A DNA stretch of 64,000 nt from Mixophyes australis (Eukaryota; Chordata; Amphibia; Anura; Limnodynastidae), in the NCBI GenBank assembly GCA_036250195.1, contig JAVHZZ010000003.1:83291418-83355417 (forward strand). The letters run 5' to 3'. Position numbers and translations under genes: made by a program. Positions 24,199 through 34,922 of this stretch are shown here, piece after piece. The first letter of the stretch is position 1. Every line of letters begins with the position of its first letter. Below the pieces are notes generated by a model. It saw only the letters and a program-made list of their open reading frames with translations. It had not been told where the DNA came from and did no database searches.

Positions 24199-25261
24199 TT
24201 TGTTGATCAAATATGTTTTTTTTTTAAAATAAAAATATGCCAATAAACACAGGGCAGCCCTGGTTCATTGTCCTAGATTGTTCTGTCAGGCGTTTACATG
24301 GTTTTTAAACAGCCTGCTGTTATTCCCCATTGCTGTCATAACTCCTGTTGTGTGTAATATCAATCACTGCAGTGTGCTATATTGATTTATTGCAGTTCAT
24401 GCTCTGGCTAATTTAAAATACTTGTCAATCTTAGTTAATGTTTCCATTGATATTGACAATTCTGTAGTTTCTGTGTTATGTTACCATTGCCATTACATAG
24501 GAGCTGAGACATTTTCTTAAACCATAGCAATTGTTACCAGATCTGCAGGGTTTCAAGATCAATAGTTTCATCAGTAAGTGCATATAATATGTTACCACTG
24601 ATGCAAGCATGAAGGAGGGATATACAGTTTAGTGCAAAAGTTGGCTATTTGCATATGCGCAAATATGAAGTAGACGTATCATAATGTTTGTGAAACTTGC
24701 TTCCAGGGCAAATATGCTCCAATCATCATCATCAACTCAAAAACTGTACCTGCCTTGTTTAGACATAGAACTTATACTTGGTGAGAAAAATATTCCAAAG
24801 ATACAATACATGTAACCCAAAATCAGATACAATTCCAAGGTATGTGGTGTAATTGTGTCTGCTCACCATTACTGTACTGTACTTAATGCATTTGTATGAG
24901 AACGCCATTGATCTGCTTTTCAAAGTGCAAAGGGTTGCAACCGTGGCAAAATCACCCAAAATATACGACATATGATAACTACATTTATTGTGAGTAGGTT
25001 TTTTACAATTCTAGGTTTTTTTTATTTTGCAAAAAATAGACTCAAATGATTTATGTCATGTTTTAGAACAATTTCCTGAGGAGCCCATTATCATTTATAA
25101 GTGAATTGTAAATAAGGGCCGATGTACAAGTAGGTCACAGGATGGGATAGTTCACTGCTTTTGTCATCATTCCAGTTCAGGATTTTTGTGGTCCCAGTGC
25201 CAAAAACACTGAGCTGGGACCTCAGAGGTTATCAGCCTGAAGTTGCAACATGGTGGGGTCA
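24199..25261. other. no recognised gene
   Basis: AT-rich sequence with no coding or mobile signature that I recognise. Confidence 0.5.
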
Positions 25262-25500
25262 TCATCATCATTGTTTATTTGTAAGGCACCACAAATTCTG
25301 CAGCCAGCGACAGTCAGCATACATATCACACAACTGTAAATTAAACATAATAAAAAAACATACAAGTTACAAGTAAGAATCATACAAGAACAATTATAAG
25401 TAGAACATATACAGGTACAAATTCCATAACTTCATCAACATTCATCATCATCAACATCATCATCATCAACATTTATTTATATAGCGCCAGCAAATTGTAC
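25262..25500 (-). repeat. two SINE-tail fragments, reversed
   Basis: CATCATCATTGTTTATTTG...GGCACCACAAATTCTG (25,259-25,304) and CATCATCAACATTTATTTA...GCGCCAGCAAATT (25,460-25,498) match reversed 3' tails of the SINE family. The heads are missing. Confidence 0.6.
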
Positions 25501-25766
25501 TTCATACAAATGCAAGTTAAACATAATATAACAAGTATATTCGAGGTAGACTGTCACGGGCACTAGGAGTCTTTACCCAGTATCACCCGCTGATGGTCTT
25601 ATCAGAGCAGTAGAGTTGGTATATGATACTCTGGTGGCAGGGTGATAATGGAACTGGAAACAGCAGATGGTTAGAGAATGCTCAGAAAGTCTATGACTAG
25701 CAGCACTGGTAAACAATAGGTAACTGAACACGAGGATCCGGATGGACAAGGACACGTGAGGGTAGT

Positions 25767-26029
25767 CAGTGGTCTGCCCACGGCAAGTTGTACCACTGCT
25801 ATAGTGAGAAAGAATTTCCAGGAGTAATAAGGAGGTGGAAGTCAGCGGTCTGCGTATAGCAAGTTGTACCGCTGTCTGTAGTGAAGGAATGGAATCCAGG
25901 TGAAGGTAACGGGGAAGTCAGTGGTCTGCGTGTAGCAAGTTGTACCACTGCTTATGTGAGAGGATATATGCAACTGGTGACACAGGGAAACAGGAATCAG
26001 TGGTCTGCCTCTAGCAAGTTGTACCACTG
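25767..26029 (-). repeat. four hairpin units in the solo LTR
   Basis: CAGTGGT...ACCACTG stems recur four times, each around the conserved AGCAAGTTGTACC-type loop segment, at 25,767-25,798, 25,843-25,874, 25,919-25,950 and 25,998-26,029. Unit 2 has CAGCGGT with ACCGCTG, so both arms changed together. Confidence 0.85.
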
Positions 26030-27051
26030 AATATATATGTGAGGAAGGACACGAGGAGATAAATGCAATGCAGAGTCTACACGGGTACACTGAACTTGAT
26101 CCCACGTTGAACTGCACACAATAATAATAATGAATGAACAGCACTGCACAGATAAACAAAGTCACTAGAATAGTCCAGCAAAAGGTAACACAGTCAATAA
26201 TAGCAATAGTCTCAGAGGATGGAAACTCCGGAGGAGAACAACTCAGTCCAGATGGATATGCAATACACCAGCACAGTCAATGAGAAGTATGCATACCGTG
26301 GTTCAGATGAGCAGGCTGTTAGAGATAGCTGCAGGGATACCTGAGCGGCAGGGAACTGACGAGATGAGAAGTCCTTGCAGAATGGAAGCGGCAGGTAGGT
26401 GCAGCGCACTGTAGGTAGGCCAGCAAGGACGACAAAATACTCAGGAAGCAGTAGTATATCGAATTGAACAGCAGGAGACCACGGGAGAGCTGAAGCGATG
26501 TAGCAGAGCTGGAAGCCGAGGAGCGTAGACTCGATGCTAACAGGCAAGTTGACACAAATGGACACACTGTAGAAGCAGTAGGCAGCGGGTCAGCTGACGG
26601 CAGGTAGAATGCAGACTGGAGCGCTGAAATGAGCAGGACTCTGTAGACACGCTGAAGTAGCTAACAGGAATCAGCTTGAACAGTAGCGATGTAACACAGG
26701 AGAGTTGGAGAGATCTGTAACTTGTTAGACACACGGAGACAGCGGATAGGAATCAGCTGCTGGAGTCACGATGAAACACAGGAGAGTTTGAAGTAATCTG
26801 TAACTGTAGATTATACGGAGGCAGCGGATAGGAATCAGCTGCTGGAGTCACGATGAAACACAGGAGAGTTTACAGTAATCTGTAGCTGTAGATATACGGA
26901 GACAGCGGATAGGAATCAGCTGCTGAAGTCACTAGGAACACGAGGAGTAGAAGTGGTCTGGAAACCACAAACGGCAAACAGGAATCAGCATAAGCTGAAC
27001 ACACGAGGAGGCACTGGAACACCTTCAGAGACTCATGAGGAATGAGACTCC

Positions 27052-27109
27052 AAGATCAGGCAACGTGGTATTGACCACAGGTGCTTAATATAGGGAGTGT
27101 TGCCTGATC
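27052..27109 (-). promoter_or_regulatory. solo LTR core promoter with inverted repeat
   Basis: On the minus strand a TATATTAA box (plus-strand TTAATATA at 27,085-27,092) lies between GATCAGGCAAC (27,054-27,064) and its exact complement GTTGCCTGATC (27,099-27,109). The same layout is kept in the full element's LTRs. Confidence 0.65.
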
Positions 27110-27241
27110 AGCCAATTAAGTTAAAGGAACAGAACTGAAGGTTAGAAGGGACTGCACATGCGCAGTACCTCATTATAATGGACGGACACGGTTCCTAGCT
27201 ACCTTAGAAGTAGCACTCACAGTCCGGTGAGTGACATAGAC

Positions 27242-29263
27242 AAAGGAGGTGTCAGGGTAGAGAGAGACCTTACAGTCAGCAAAGCCATCACAGGACTCAG
27301 TTGTTCCTGCACAGGGCCCTATGTTGTTGGAATCAGATAGAATTAAGTATCACAAGAAGGAAGCACTGAGAAGAGGGCTCCGGTGGTGGGTCTTCTATAA
27401 TTATCATTATTATAATTATAATAATATATTTAAATGAGATACAGGGACGAAGGACACACATTTACAGGGGCCTTCCCTGCTTTCTGTTAGGTGCTCTGCC
27501 TTTTCCTCCTTTGAGGGCCTGGAGATTACATCTCATCCTTATATTTATAATGAGATGCACCCTGCACCATCTATTCGGTGGTAAAACTCATTCCTAAGCT
27601 TCCTTCAACAAATAAAAAGCTTGTTATGATTAGCATCAGTTATGGAACTTTCAGGTGTCATTCATGACTTTCAGAAAATGCCATCAGGTGATGACTGCAT
27701 ATAAAAATGGGTAGGGTCACCATCGGCCCACACTAATTGTGCCTGATAGGATCTAGCTATTCTTAACCTGAAAGACTGTTTAATGAAAAAGAGAAAAAAA
27801 AATTGCGCATAGGATCTCTGTATAGGAAAACTTACATATTTTATAATAAGAATACCATATTCCTGAAACTCAAATAGCATGGCTTTATTACAAGGCTTGA
27901 CTGCTGTCTTTCACATCAGCCCCAGCTCGTGCCACCTCATATCACTGTTTACCATAAAGTTACTGGATAAACTCTGGGCCTGTGGTCTACTTGTCAAGTC
28001 TTCAGGAAATAAAAAAGTAAATAAAGAAATGCATAACCCAGGAATATTGACAAAAGAACTACATACTGGCATCCTATTAAAATCAAAACAAAGACAAAAC
28101 AAACAGAGGGCAGGATCGATCTATATCAAGTTTACAGTTTGGAAAACACTGGTAGGTTCCGAAGAAAGAACTGAATGTTAAAACTCATAAATACACCAGT
28201 GTGTGCTAGTGTATATCCAAAGACCATCAATACCCATAGCAAATTTTAACTTTATGGACGAACAAAATATTTAAGCTTGAAGAAGAAGAAAGTATAATAC
28301 CTATGGAATATATCTGTGTGATCCCTTATAGTAATACTGTACATAATCCCCTAAAAAACATCAATGACAATCTACCTTTTTTTCTGCACATTTTTCATAC
28401 AGTTGAAGGTCTTTATAGTAAATTAAATGAAGCTTTGTCGTTCCAGCGTACCTTTTCATTGTGGTTTTATCAGTGTAGCCACTTCCCTGTGTGAGACAAA
28501 TCCCCTCATGCTTATCACACACCAGTTTAGATACTTTTGCGTCTTGTATTTAAAACCCCCCACAAAAGATAAACCTCATTTTCATCTCATTAACGATTAC
28601 ACCTAAGATTACACACAAAAAATACACTGTGATGAATATATGTTATTTAATGGAATACATATTGTTAAGAGAATAAAATAAGGAGTGCGCATTAATCATG
28701 CTCTAGTTGGTTTAACTGACTTAAAAATAACATTGAAAAGGACATATAAAAATAAAAATAAGTTGTATTAAGCAATTATAAATCCCCACTGTGGTGTGTG
28801 TGTCCTGGAAAGCTCCTCCAGGATGTGGATGTTTGTGGCTGGTCTTTATACCTTGCGGAGATCTCAGCAGGTAGTTGCTGTCAAGTGGTGAAGATGGAGG
28901 TAAGATAAATATATTATTGTTGTACATTGCATTTTCAGGTTAGTGACCTTTACATCAAGAACATGAAGAAACAACTTCCAATACACATTTAAAAGATTTA
29001 AAGCCATACAGTGTACATTTAGAGGTTACAATCATCCTATAAGGCTACAATTTGAAATACACCTCCCTCTTTAATAAAAGGTTATGTACTGTAGATATGC
29101 TGTTAAATATCCCCTCAAGTTTTCTTGATTCCTCCCACCAGGATTTGAATGATGAGACAGTAGTACTGTGATGTGATAATCATCCTCAGATGATTGATTT
29201 CATATTCAAAGGTGGGCAGAGGAGGAACACCAGGGGCACGTTAGACTCCGCACCTGCTAGTTC
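27242..29263. other. no recognised gene
   Basis: About 2 kb between the solo LTR and the full element. Apart from the dispersed repeat at 27,712-27,830 I recognise nothing. Short frames (for example 27,879-28,181) lack any motif. Confidence 0.5.
27712..27830 (+). repeat. dispersed repeat, copy related to 21,085
   Basis: Contains ACTAATTGTG, ATAGGATCTAG, an A-rich run and TTGCGCATAGGATCTCTG in the same order as the copy at 21,085-21,190. Confidence 0.6.
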
Positions 29264-29268
29264 AGTAG

Positions 29269-31052
29269 TGTCACGGGCACTAGGAGTCTTTACCCAGGGA
29301 TCACCAGATGGTAGGCTTACCAGAGCAATGTAGATGGTAATAGCGTACTCTGGTAGCTGGGTGATCACGGAACATGAAATGATGGCCGATGAGATGCTCA
29401 GGAAAGTCTATGACTAGCAACACTGGTAATAATGAGGTAATAATACACAAGAAACTGTATGGACAAGGCACGTGAAGGTAGTCAGTGGTCTGCGATAGCA
29501 AGTTGTACCACTGCTATAGTGAGGAGGAATGTCCAACAGAAACAAGGAGGTGATGAGAGTCAGCGGTCTGCGGGTAGCAAGTTGTACCGCTGTCTGAGTG
29601 AAGGAATGGAATCCAAGTGGAGGTATCCGGGTAGTCAGTGGTCTGCGGTAGCAAGTTGTACCACTGCTATGTGAGAGGATAAAGGAACAGGTGATACCGG
29701 AAACAGGGATCAGTGGTCTGACATCAGCAAGTTGTACCACTGAATATATATGTGAGGAGGTGCACAAGGGAAGACTGCAACACAGGATATACACAGGCAC
29801 CTTATACACGATCCACAGTAATATGCACAATATAGATATATATATATATATATAAATGACTGAGCAGGTCTGCAATCTAGAAAGTCTCTTGAAGTAGTCC
29901 AGCACAATGATAACACAGTCAATGATAGCAATAGACTCAGCGGATAGCAGACTCCAGAGAGAACCAAACACAGTCCAGCAAGATATGCAATACACAGCAC
30001 AGTCAATGAGAAGTATGCATACCGTGGTTCAGCAGTAGCAGTCAGATGGGAATGCAGCGGTACCTGAGCGGCTGGAGACCGACTGGATAGGAAGTCCCTG
30101 GATAGGTGAGGCAGCGGTCTAGCAGGTGCAGGGCACAGGTGAGTAGACCAACAGGGACACGAATCCGCAGGAGTCAGCAACACGTGGAACTGGACTCAGA
30201 AGGGACCCAGGAGAATGGAGATGATCCAGCAGAGGGTAGTAGATGAGATACAAATCCAATGCTGTCAGGAGGGTAGAGACCAGTGGAACACGTGAAGGCG
30301 TGGAGAGCGGATCAGCAGGAGATGGACGATAGCGCTGACCACAGCAGCAGGACTCAGCGGCACACGGAGGTAACCAGTAGCAACCACAGGAACCAACAGC
30401 GATGGGACACAGGAGTGCAGCGCAGGCCAGGAGCTGTTGATCACGAAGTGTAGCAGATAGTAATGCAAGCGGCAGTCTCGAGGAAGTTACAACAGAGATG
30501 AGGTAAGTCTGCAGTGCACAGGGCAGCGGATAGGAATCAGCTGGCAGTCACGATGATGAACACAGGCGAGTTGCAAGCAGGAGCCTGTAGTGCACGGAGG
30601 CAGTGGATAGTAATCAGCTGGCAGTCACGATGATGAACACAGGCGAGTTACCAGCAGGAGACTGTAGTGCACGGAGGCAGCGGATAGGAATCAGCTGGCA
30701 GTCACGATGATACAGTTGATGGTAGAAGTGGTATGGGAACCACAGTAGTAGAAGTGGTTTGGAAACCACAGGGATAGAAGTGGTTTGGAAACCACAGGAA
30801 TCAGCAGCGCTGAATACACGAGGAATACAGGAACACCTTCAGAGACTCATGGGGAATGAGACTCCAAGATCAGGCAACGTGGTGTTGACCACAGGTGCTT
30901 AATATAGGGAGTGTTGCCTGATCTGCCAATTGAGTTAAAGGGGTATACACTGAAGTATAGAAAAGGGCTGCGCATGCGCAGACCCTCAGGATGGTGGACG
31001 GCCACGGTTCCTAAATGTCCGGGAAGAGGCACTCACGGTCCGGTGAGTGACA
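29269..31052 (-). repeat. 3' LTR (left copy)
   Basis: 1,784 bp, TGTCACGGGCAC to GGTGAGTGACA on the plus strand. It carries the same hairpins, tandem repeats and promoter as the right copy. Differences seen: G for A near 29,603, T for A near 30,245 and one extra TA dinucleotide in the (TA)n run at about 29,837-29,854. Confidence 0.95.
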
Positions 31053-33256
31053 GTACCCCCCCTTTTAAAGGTGGGCACAGAACGCCTGGAACCGGGCTTG
31101 TCCGGATTTTTGGAGTAAAACTTCTTCAAAAGGGCAGGAGCATTAAGATCTTCAGCTTTGATCCAAGAGCGCTCCTCAGGACCAAAGCCCTTCCAATGAA
31201 CGAGGAAGTGGAGGACTCCTCGCGAAATTTTTGCGTCTAGTACCTCGGTAATCTCGAAATCCTCCTCCTGATGGACTTGAACTGACTGGGGAGCTGAGGG
31301 AGGAGTTGAGAAACGGTTGATAATAAGAGGTTTGAGCAAGGATACATGGAAGGCATTAGAAATCCGAAGATTCTTAGGAAGAAGGAGTTTCACACATACT
31401 GGATTGATAACTTGAATGATCCTATATGGACCAATAAAACGAGGGGCGAATTTCATGGATGGAACCTTCAAACGAATATTTTTTGTGGATAACCAGACAC
31501 GATCTCCAATTTTTAGTGGTGGAATAGCCCGCCTCTTCTTATCAGCGAAAGATTTATATTTGACAGATGTCTTCTTTAAACAGGTTTTGACCTGAGACCA
31601 GATATTTTTAAAGGTCTGACAAACAGTTTCCACCGCAGGAACTTGGGTGGGCGGGAGGGCAGGAAATTCCGGAAAAGACGGATGGTGACCGTGAACCACC
31701 AGCACTTGACTTTTTGAAGATGACTCCTGAGATCCATCTTCAACGTCCGATGACGTCATGAACGCCCGATGAGGAGGAAGGCGTTCAGACTGAACTTTAT
31801 CACACCGATCCGTAGATGAAGGATCTTGTGGAGGAGGACCTGGTGGAATAGACGAATGCTGTCTTTTGAATGAAACCACTTGGGAGAGACAACGATGATG
31901 ACATTCAGTTCCCCAAGATGTAACTCGAGGAGTGCGCCAGTCAATCTGGGGAGAGTGACACTGAAGCCATGGAAGGCCTAAGACAATCGGACTTGTCGTA
32001 ACAGGAAGGATCAAAAACGATATTTCTTCATGATGCAGGGCACCAATCTGAAGGGTTACTGGAGACGTACTCTGGGTGATGAGACCGTTGATGAGACGTG
32101 ATCCATCTATAGCCGTCACAGTAATGGGTGTTTTTAAGGTAATCACTGGTAGAGACCATTGATTTACTAATGATTTGGAAATAAAATTTCCTGCTGCTCC
32201 GGAATCAATCAATGCCTGTGACTCAAAGGTTTTGGTAGCACAGGAAATCGTAACGTCAAAGGCGCAGACTTTAGATTTCATGGAAGATGGAGAGGACTCC
32301 AGGAACCCTAACCTTATCTCCCCAGTATTGGTTAGAGCCCGGCATCTCCTGGGACAAGAATTGAGCATATGCGTAGAATCGGCACAATAGATACAAAGTC
32401 TATTCTTTATTCTTCGGTCCCTCTCCTCTAAAGTTAATTTGGAGCGACCTATCTCCATGGGTATCACCGGAGATGAAGCTGGGTGAAATTGAGGATTTGA
32501 GAGAGGAGGTGTTTTAACCGAAGTTGTTTTCTCAGGTTCTCTTTCACGAAACCTCAGGTCTACCCGATGGCAAAGAGAGATCAAATCTTCTAAAGAGGAG
32601 GGTAGTTCTTGTGAAGTCAGTGCGTTTTTAATTTTATCGGAAAGCCCCTGCCAGAAGGCGGCAACTAGTGCTTCAGTGTTCCACTGAAGTTCAGAGGCTA
32701 AGATCCTAAATCGAATGACGTACTGAGCCACAGTGCGAGATCCTTGGCGAAGACGGAGAATGCTGGATGCAGCGGAAATGACACGACCTGGTTCATCGAA
32801 TACACTTCGGAACGTGGAAATAAACTCGGCACTATCCTGTAACAATGGATCGTTTCTTTCCCACAGAGGGGAAGCCCATGCGAGAGCTTGTCCAGAAAAC
32901 AATGAAATAAGATAGGCCACTCTGGAACGATGGGTAGAAAAATTTTGAGGTTGGAGCTCAAAATGAACTGAGCATTGAGTAAAAAAACCCCTACAAGTTT
33001 TGGGGTCTCCATCGTATTTTGACGGAGTAGGCAGGTGAAGCGTGGAAGCTGTAAACACCTGGGATGGCACTGGGGAAACGGAGGAAGGCACAGGAGCATC
33101 AACAGTAGTTGTGGCATCTTGTACAGACGGTCTTTGGGAGGCTAAGGCCTGGTAACACCGCAGTAAATGCCGTTGGCGAACTTCCTGTTGCTCAATACGA
33201 GTAACCAGATGCCGCAGCATCTCTTTGGCGGTAGGTTCCGCATCTGGGTCTGTCAT
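30986..33256 (-). CDS. chimeric Gag-protease-integrase tail-chromodomain protein, 756 aa
   Basis: One open frame with no stops starts at the first ATG, 13 bases inside the 5' LTR. Gag occupies about residues 1-310, ending in a CCHC zinc knuckle (C288-x2-C291-x4-H296-x4-C301) that would bind RNA. A retropepsin follows, with ALIDSGAAGNF at 348-358 and VLGLPWLQ at 425-432. After a short join (about 455-515) the frame continues in the integrase C-terminal region (SFADKKRR, IGDRVWLS, FAPRFIGP, FHVSLLKP at 636-643). It ends with a chromodomain (about 665-715, FLVHWKGFGPEERSW), which in chromoviruses guides integration to chromatin. About 800 residues of polymerase, RNase H and integrase core are absent, yet the frame is intact. 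The last 22 codons lie in the 3' LTR. Function in trans is inferred. Confidence 0.92.
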   Translation of the reverse strand: MTDPDAEPTAKEMLRHLVTRIEQQEVRQRHLLRCYQALASQRPSVQDATTTVDAPVPSSVSPVPSQVFTASTLHLPTPSKYDGDPKTCRGFFTQCSVHFELQPQNFSTHRSRVAYLISLFSGQALAWASPLWERNDPLLQDSAEFISTFRSVFDEPGRVISAASSILRLRQGSRTVAQYVIRFRILASELQWNTEALVAAFWQGLSDKIKNALTSQELPSSLEDLISLCHRVDLRFREREPEKTTSVKTPPLSNPQFHPASSPVIPMEIGRSKLTLEERDRRIKNRLCIYCADSTHMLNSCPRRCRALTNTGEIRLGFLESSPSSMKSKVCAFDVTISCATKTFESQALIDSGAAGNFISKSLVNQWSLPVITLKTPITVTAIDGSRLINGLITQSTSPVTLQIGALHHEEISFLILPVTTSPIVLGLPWLQCHSPQIDWRTPRVTSWGTECHHRCLSQVVSFKRQHSSIPPGPPPQDPSSTDRCDKVQSERLPPHRAFMTSSDVEDGSQESSSKSQVLVVHGHHPSFPEFPALPPTQVPAVETVCQTFKNIWSQVKTCLKKTSVKYKSFADKKRRAIPPLKIGDRVWLSTKNIRLKVPSMKFAPRFIGPYRIIQVINPVCVKLLLPKNLRISNAFHVSLLKPLIINRFSTPPSAPQSVQVHQEEDFEITEVLDAKISRGVLHFLVHWKGFGPEERSWIKAEDLNAPALLKKFYSKNPDKPGSRRSVPTFKRGGTVTHRTVSASSRTFRNRGRPPS
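31056..31066 (-). promoter_or_regulatory. polypurine tract
   Basis: On the minus strand AAAAGGGGGGG lies three bases upstream of the 3' LTR. This is the standard position of the primer for plus-strand DNA synthesis in LTR elements. The ORF runs through it. Confidence 0.85.
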
Positions 33257-33269
33257 GGCCTGATCTTAC
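33257..33269 (-). promoter_or_regulatory. primer-binding site, probable self-primer type
   Basis: The 13 bases between the 5' LTR and the ATG read GTAAGATCAGGCC on the minus strand, without the TGG start of a tRNA-type site. Ten of them, AAGATCAGGC (33,258-33,267), are exactly complementary to GCCTGATCTT at the predicted RNA start within the 5' LTR (34,865-34,874). This is the arrangement known from yeast Tf1, where the 5' end of the RNA folds back to prime reverse transcription, and it has been proposed for the Tf1/sushi group. Confidence 0.7.
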
Positions 33270-33483
33270 TGTCACGGGCACTAGGAGTCTTTACCCAGGG
33301 ATCACCAGATGGTAGGCTTACCAGAGCAATGTAGATGGTAATAGCGTACTCTGGTAGCTGGGTGATCACGGAACATGAAATGATGGCCGATGAGATGCTC
33401 AGGAAAGTCTATGACTAGCAACACTGGTAATAATGAGGTAATAATACACAAGAAACTGTATGGACAAGGCACGTGAAGGTAGT

Positions 33484-33743
33484 CAGTGGTCTGCGATAGC
33501 AAGTTGTACCACTGCTATAGTGAGGAGGAATGTCCAACAGAAACAAGGAGGTGATGAGAGTCAGCGGTCTGCGGGTAGCAAGTTGTACCGCTGTCTGAGT
33601 GAAAGAATGGAATCCAAGTGGAGGTATCCGGGTAGTCAGTGGTCTGCGGTAGCAAGTTGTACCACTGCTATGTGAGAGGATAAAGGAACAGGTGATACCG
33701 GAAACAGGGATCAGTGGTCTGACATCAGCAAGTTGTACCACTG
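33484..33743 (-). repeat. four-hairpin array in the LTR leader
   Basis: Four units at 33,484-33,514, 33,562-33,593, 33,637-33,667 and 33,712-33,743 each have 7-bp arms around a conserved AGCAAGTTGT segment. Units 1, 3 and 4 pair CAGTGGT with ACCACTG; unit 2 pairs CAGCGGT with ACCGCTG. The left LTR has the same array at 29,483-29,742. It sits near the 3' end of U5, where packaging or translation signals could lie; that role is inference. Confidence 0.85.
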
Positions 33744-34521
33744 AATATATATGTGAGGAGGTGCACAAGGGAAGACTGCAACACAGGATATACACAGGCA
33801 CCTTATACACGATCCACAGTAATATGCACAATATAGATATATATATATATATAAATGACTGAGCAGGTCTGCAATCTAGAAAGTCTCTTGAAGTAGTCCA
33901 GCACAATGATAACACAGTCAATGATAGCAATAGACTCAGCGGATAGCAGACTCCAGAGAGAACCAAACACAGTCCAGCAAGATATGCAATACACAGCACA
34001 GTCAATGAGAAGTATGCATACCGTGGTTCAGCAGTAGCAGTCAGATGGGAATGCAGCGGTACCTGAGCGGCTGGAGACCGACTGGATAGGAAGTCCCTGG
34101 ATAGGTGAGGCAGCGGTCTAGCAGGTGCAGGGCACAGGTGAGTAGACCAACAGGGACACGAATCCGCAGGAGTCAGCAACACGTGGAACTGGACTCAGAA
34201 GGGACCCAGGAGAATGGAGATGATCCAGCAGAGGGTAGTAGAAGAGATACAAATCCAATGCTGTCAGGAGGGTAGAGACCAGTGGAACACGTGAAGGCGT
34301 GGAGAGCGGATCAGCAGGAGATGGACGATAGCGCTGACCACAGCAGCAGGACTCAGCGGCACACGGAGGTAACCAGTAGCAACCACAGGAACCAACAGCG
34401 ATGGGACACAGGAGTGCAGCGCAGGCCAGGAGCTGTTGATCACGAAGTGTAGCAGATAGTAATGCAAGCGGCAGTCTCGAGGAAGTTACAACAGAGATGA
34501 GGTAAGTCTGCAGTGCACAGG

Positions 34522-34795
34522 GCAGCGGATAGGAATCAGCTGGCAGTCACGATGATGAACACAGGCGAGTTGCAAGCAGGAGCCTGTAGTGCACGGAGGC
34601 AGTGGATAGTAATCAGCTGGCAGTCACGATGATGAACACAGGCGAGTTACCAGCAGGAGACTGTAGTGCACGGAGGCAGCGGATAGGAATCAGCTGGCAG
34701 TCACGATGATACAGTTGATGGTAGAAGTGGTATGGGAACCACAGTAGTAGAAGTGGTTTGGAAACCACAGGGATAGAAGTGGTTTGGAAACCACA
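34522..34795 (-). repeat. 77-bp and 26-bp tandem repeats in the LTR
   Basis: Units starting GCAGYGGATAG begin at 34,522, 34,599 and 34,676, an exact 77-bp period. Next to them, AGAAGTGGTTTGGAAACCAC-type units of 26 bp occur three times at 34,723-34,795. Each contains a self-complementary GTGGTTT/AAACCAC core, imperfect in the first unit. The left LTR has identical copies. Confidence 0.9.
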
Positions 34796-34864
34796 GGAAT
34801 CAGCAGCGCTGAATACACGAGGAATACAGGAACACCTTCAGAGACTCATGGGGAATGAGACTCC

Positions 34865-34922
34865 AAGATCAGGCAACGTGGTGTTGACCACAGGTGCTTA
34901 ATATAGGGAGTGTTGCCTGATC
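34865..34922 (-). promoter_or_regulatory. 5' LTR core promoter and RNA start region
   Basis: On the minus strand TATATTAA (plus 34,898-34,905) lies about 31 bases upstream of GCCTGATCTT, the predicted RNA 5' end. An 11-bp perfect inverted repeat, GTTGCCTGATC (34,912-34,922) and GATCAGGCAAC (34,867-34,877), brackets the TATA box. The same sequences occur at 30,866-30,923 and 27,052-27,109. Confidence 0.65.

Larger units (their letters stand above)
25552..27236 (-). mobile_element. solo LTR of a Ty3/gypsy element, TSD TAGAC
   Basis: This 1,685-bp unit starts TGTCACGGGCACTAGG and ends GGTCCGGTGAGTGACA-like (here AGTCCGGTGAGTGACA). It is flanked by TAGAC at 25,547-25,551 and 27,237-27,241. It is related along its whole length to the LTRs of the full element at 29,269-35,051 but clearly diverged, so it is a second subfamily. 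A single copy with an intact 5-bp duplication fits loss of the interior by recombination between its two LTRs. Promoter orientation is minus. Confidence 0.9.

Noticed and set aside
33415..34182. 255-codon minus-strand frame in the LTR (and its relatives at 29,414-29,995 and 29,710-30,183)
   Set aside because: It lies in the non-coding leader part of the LTR, is built on repeated hairpin units and a TA run, and changes length with the TA count between the two LTRs.
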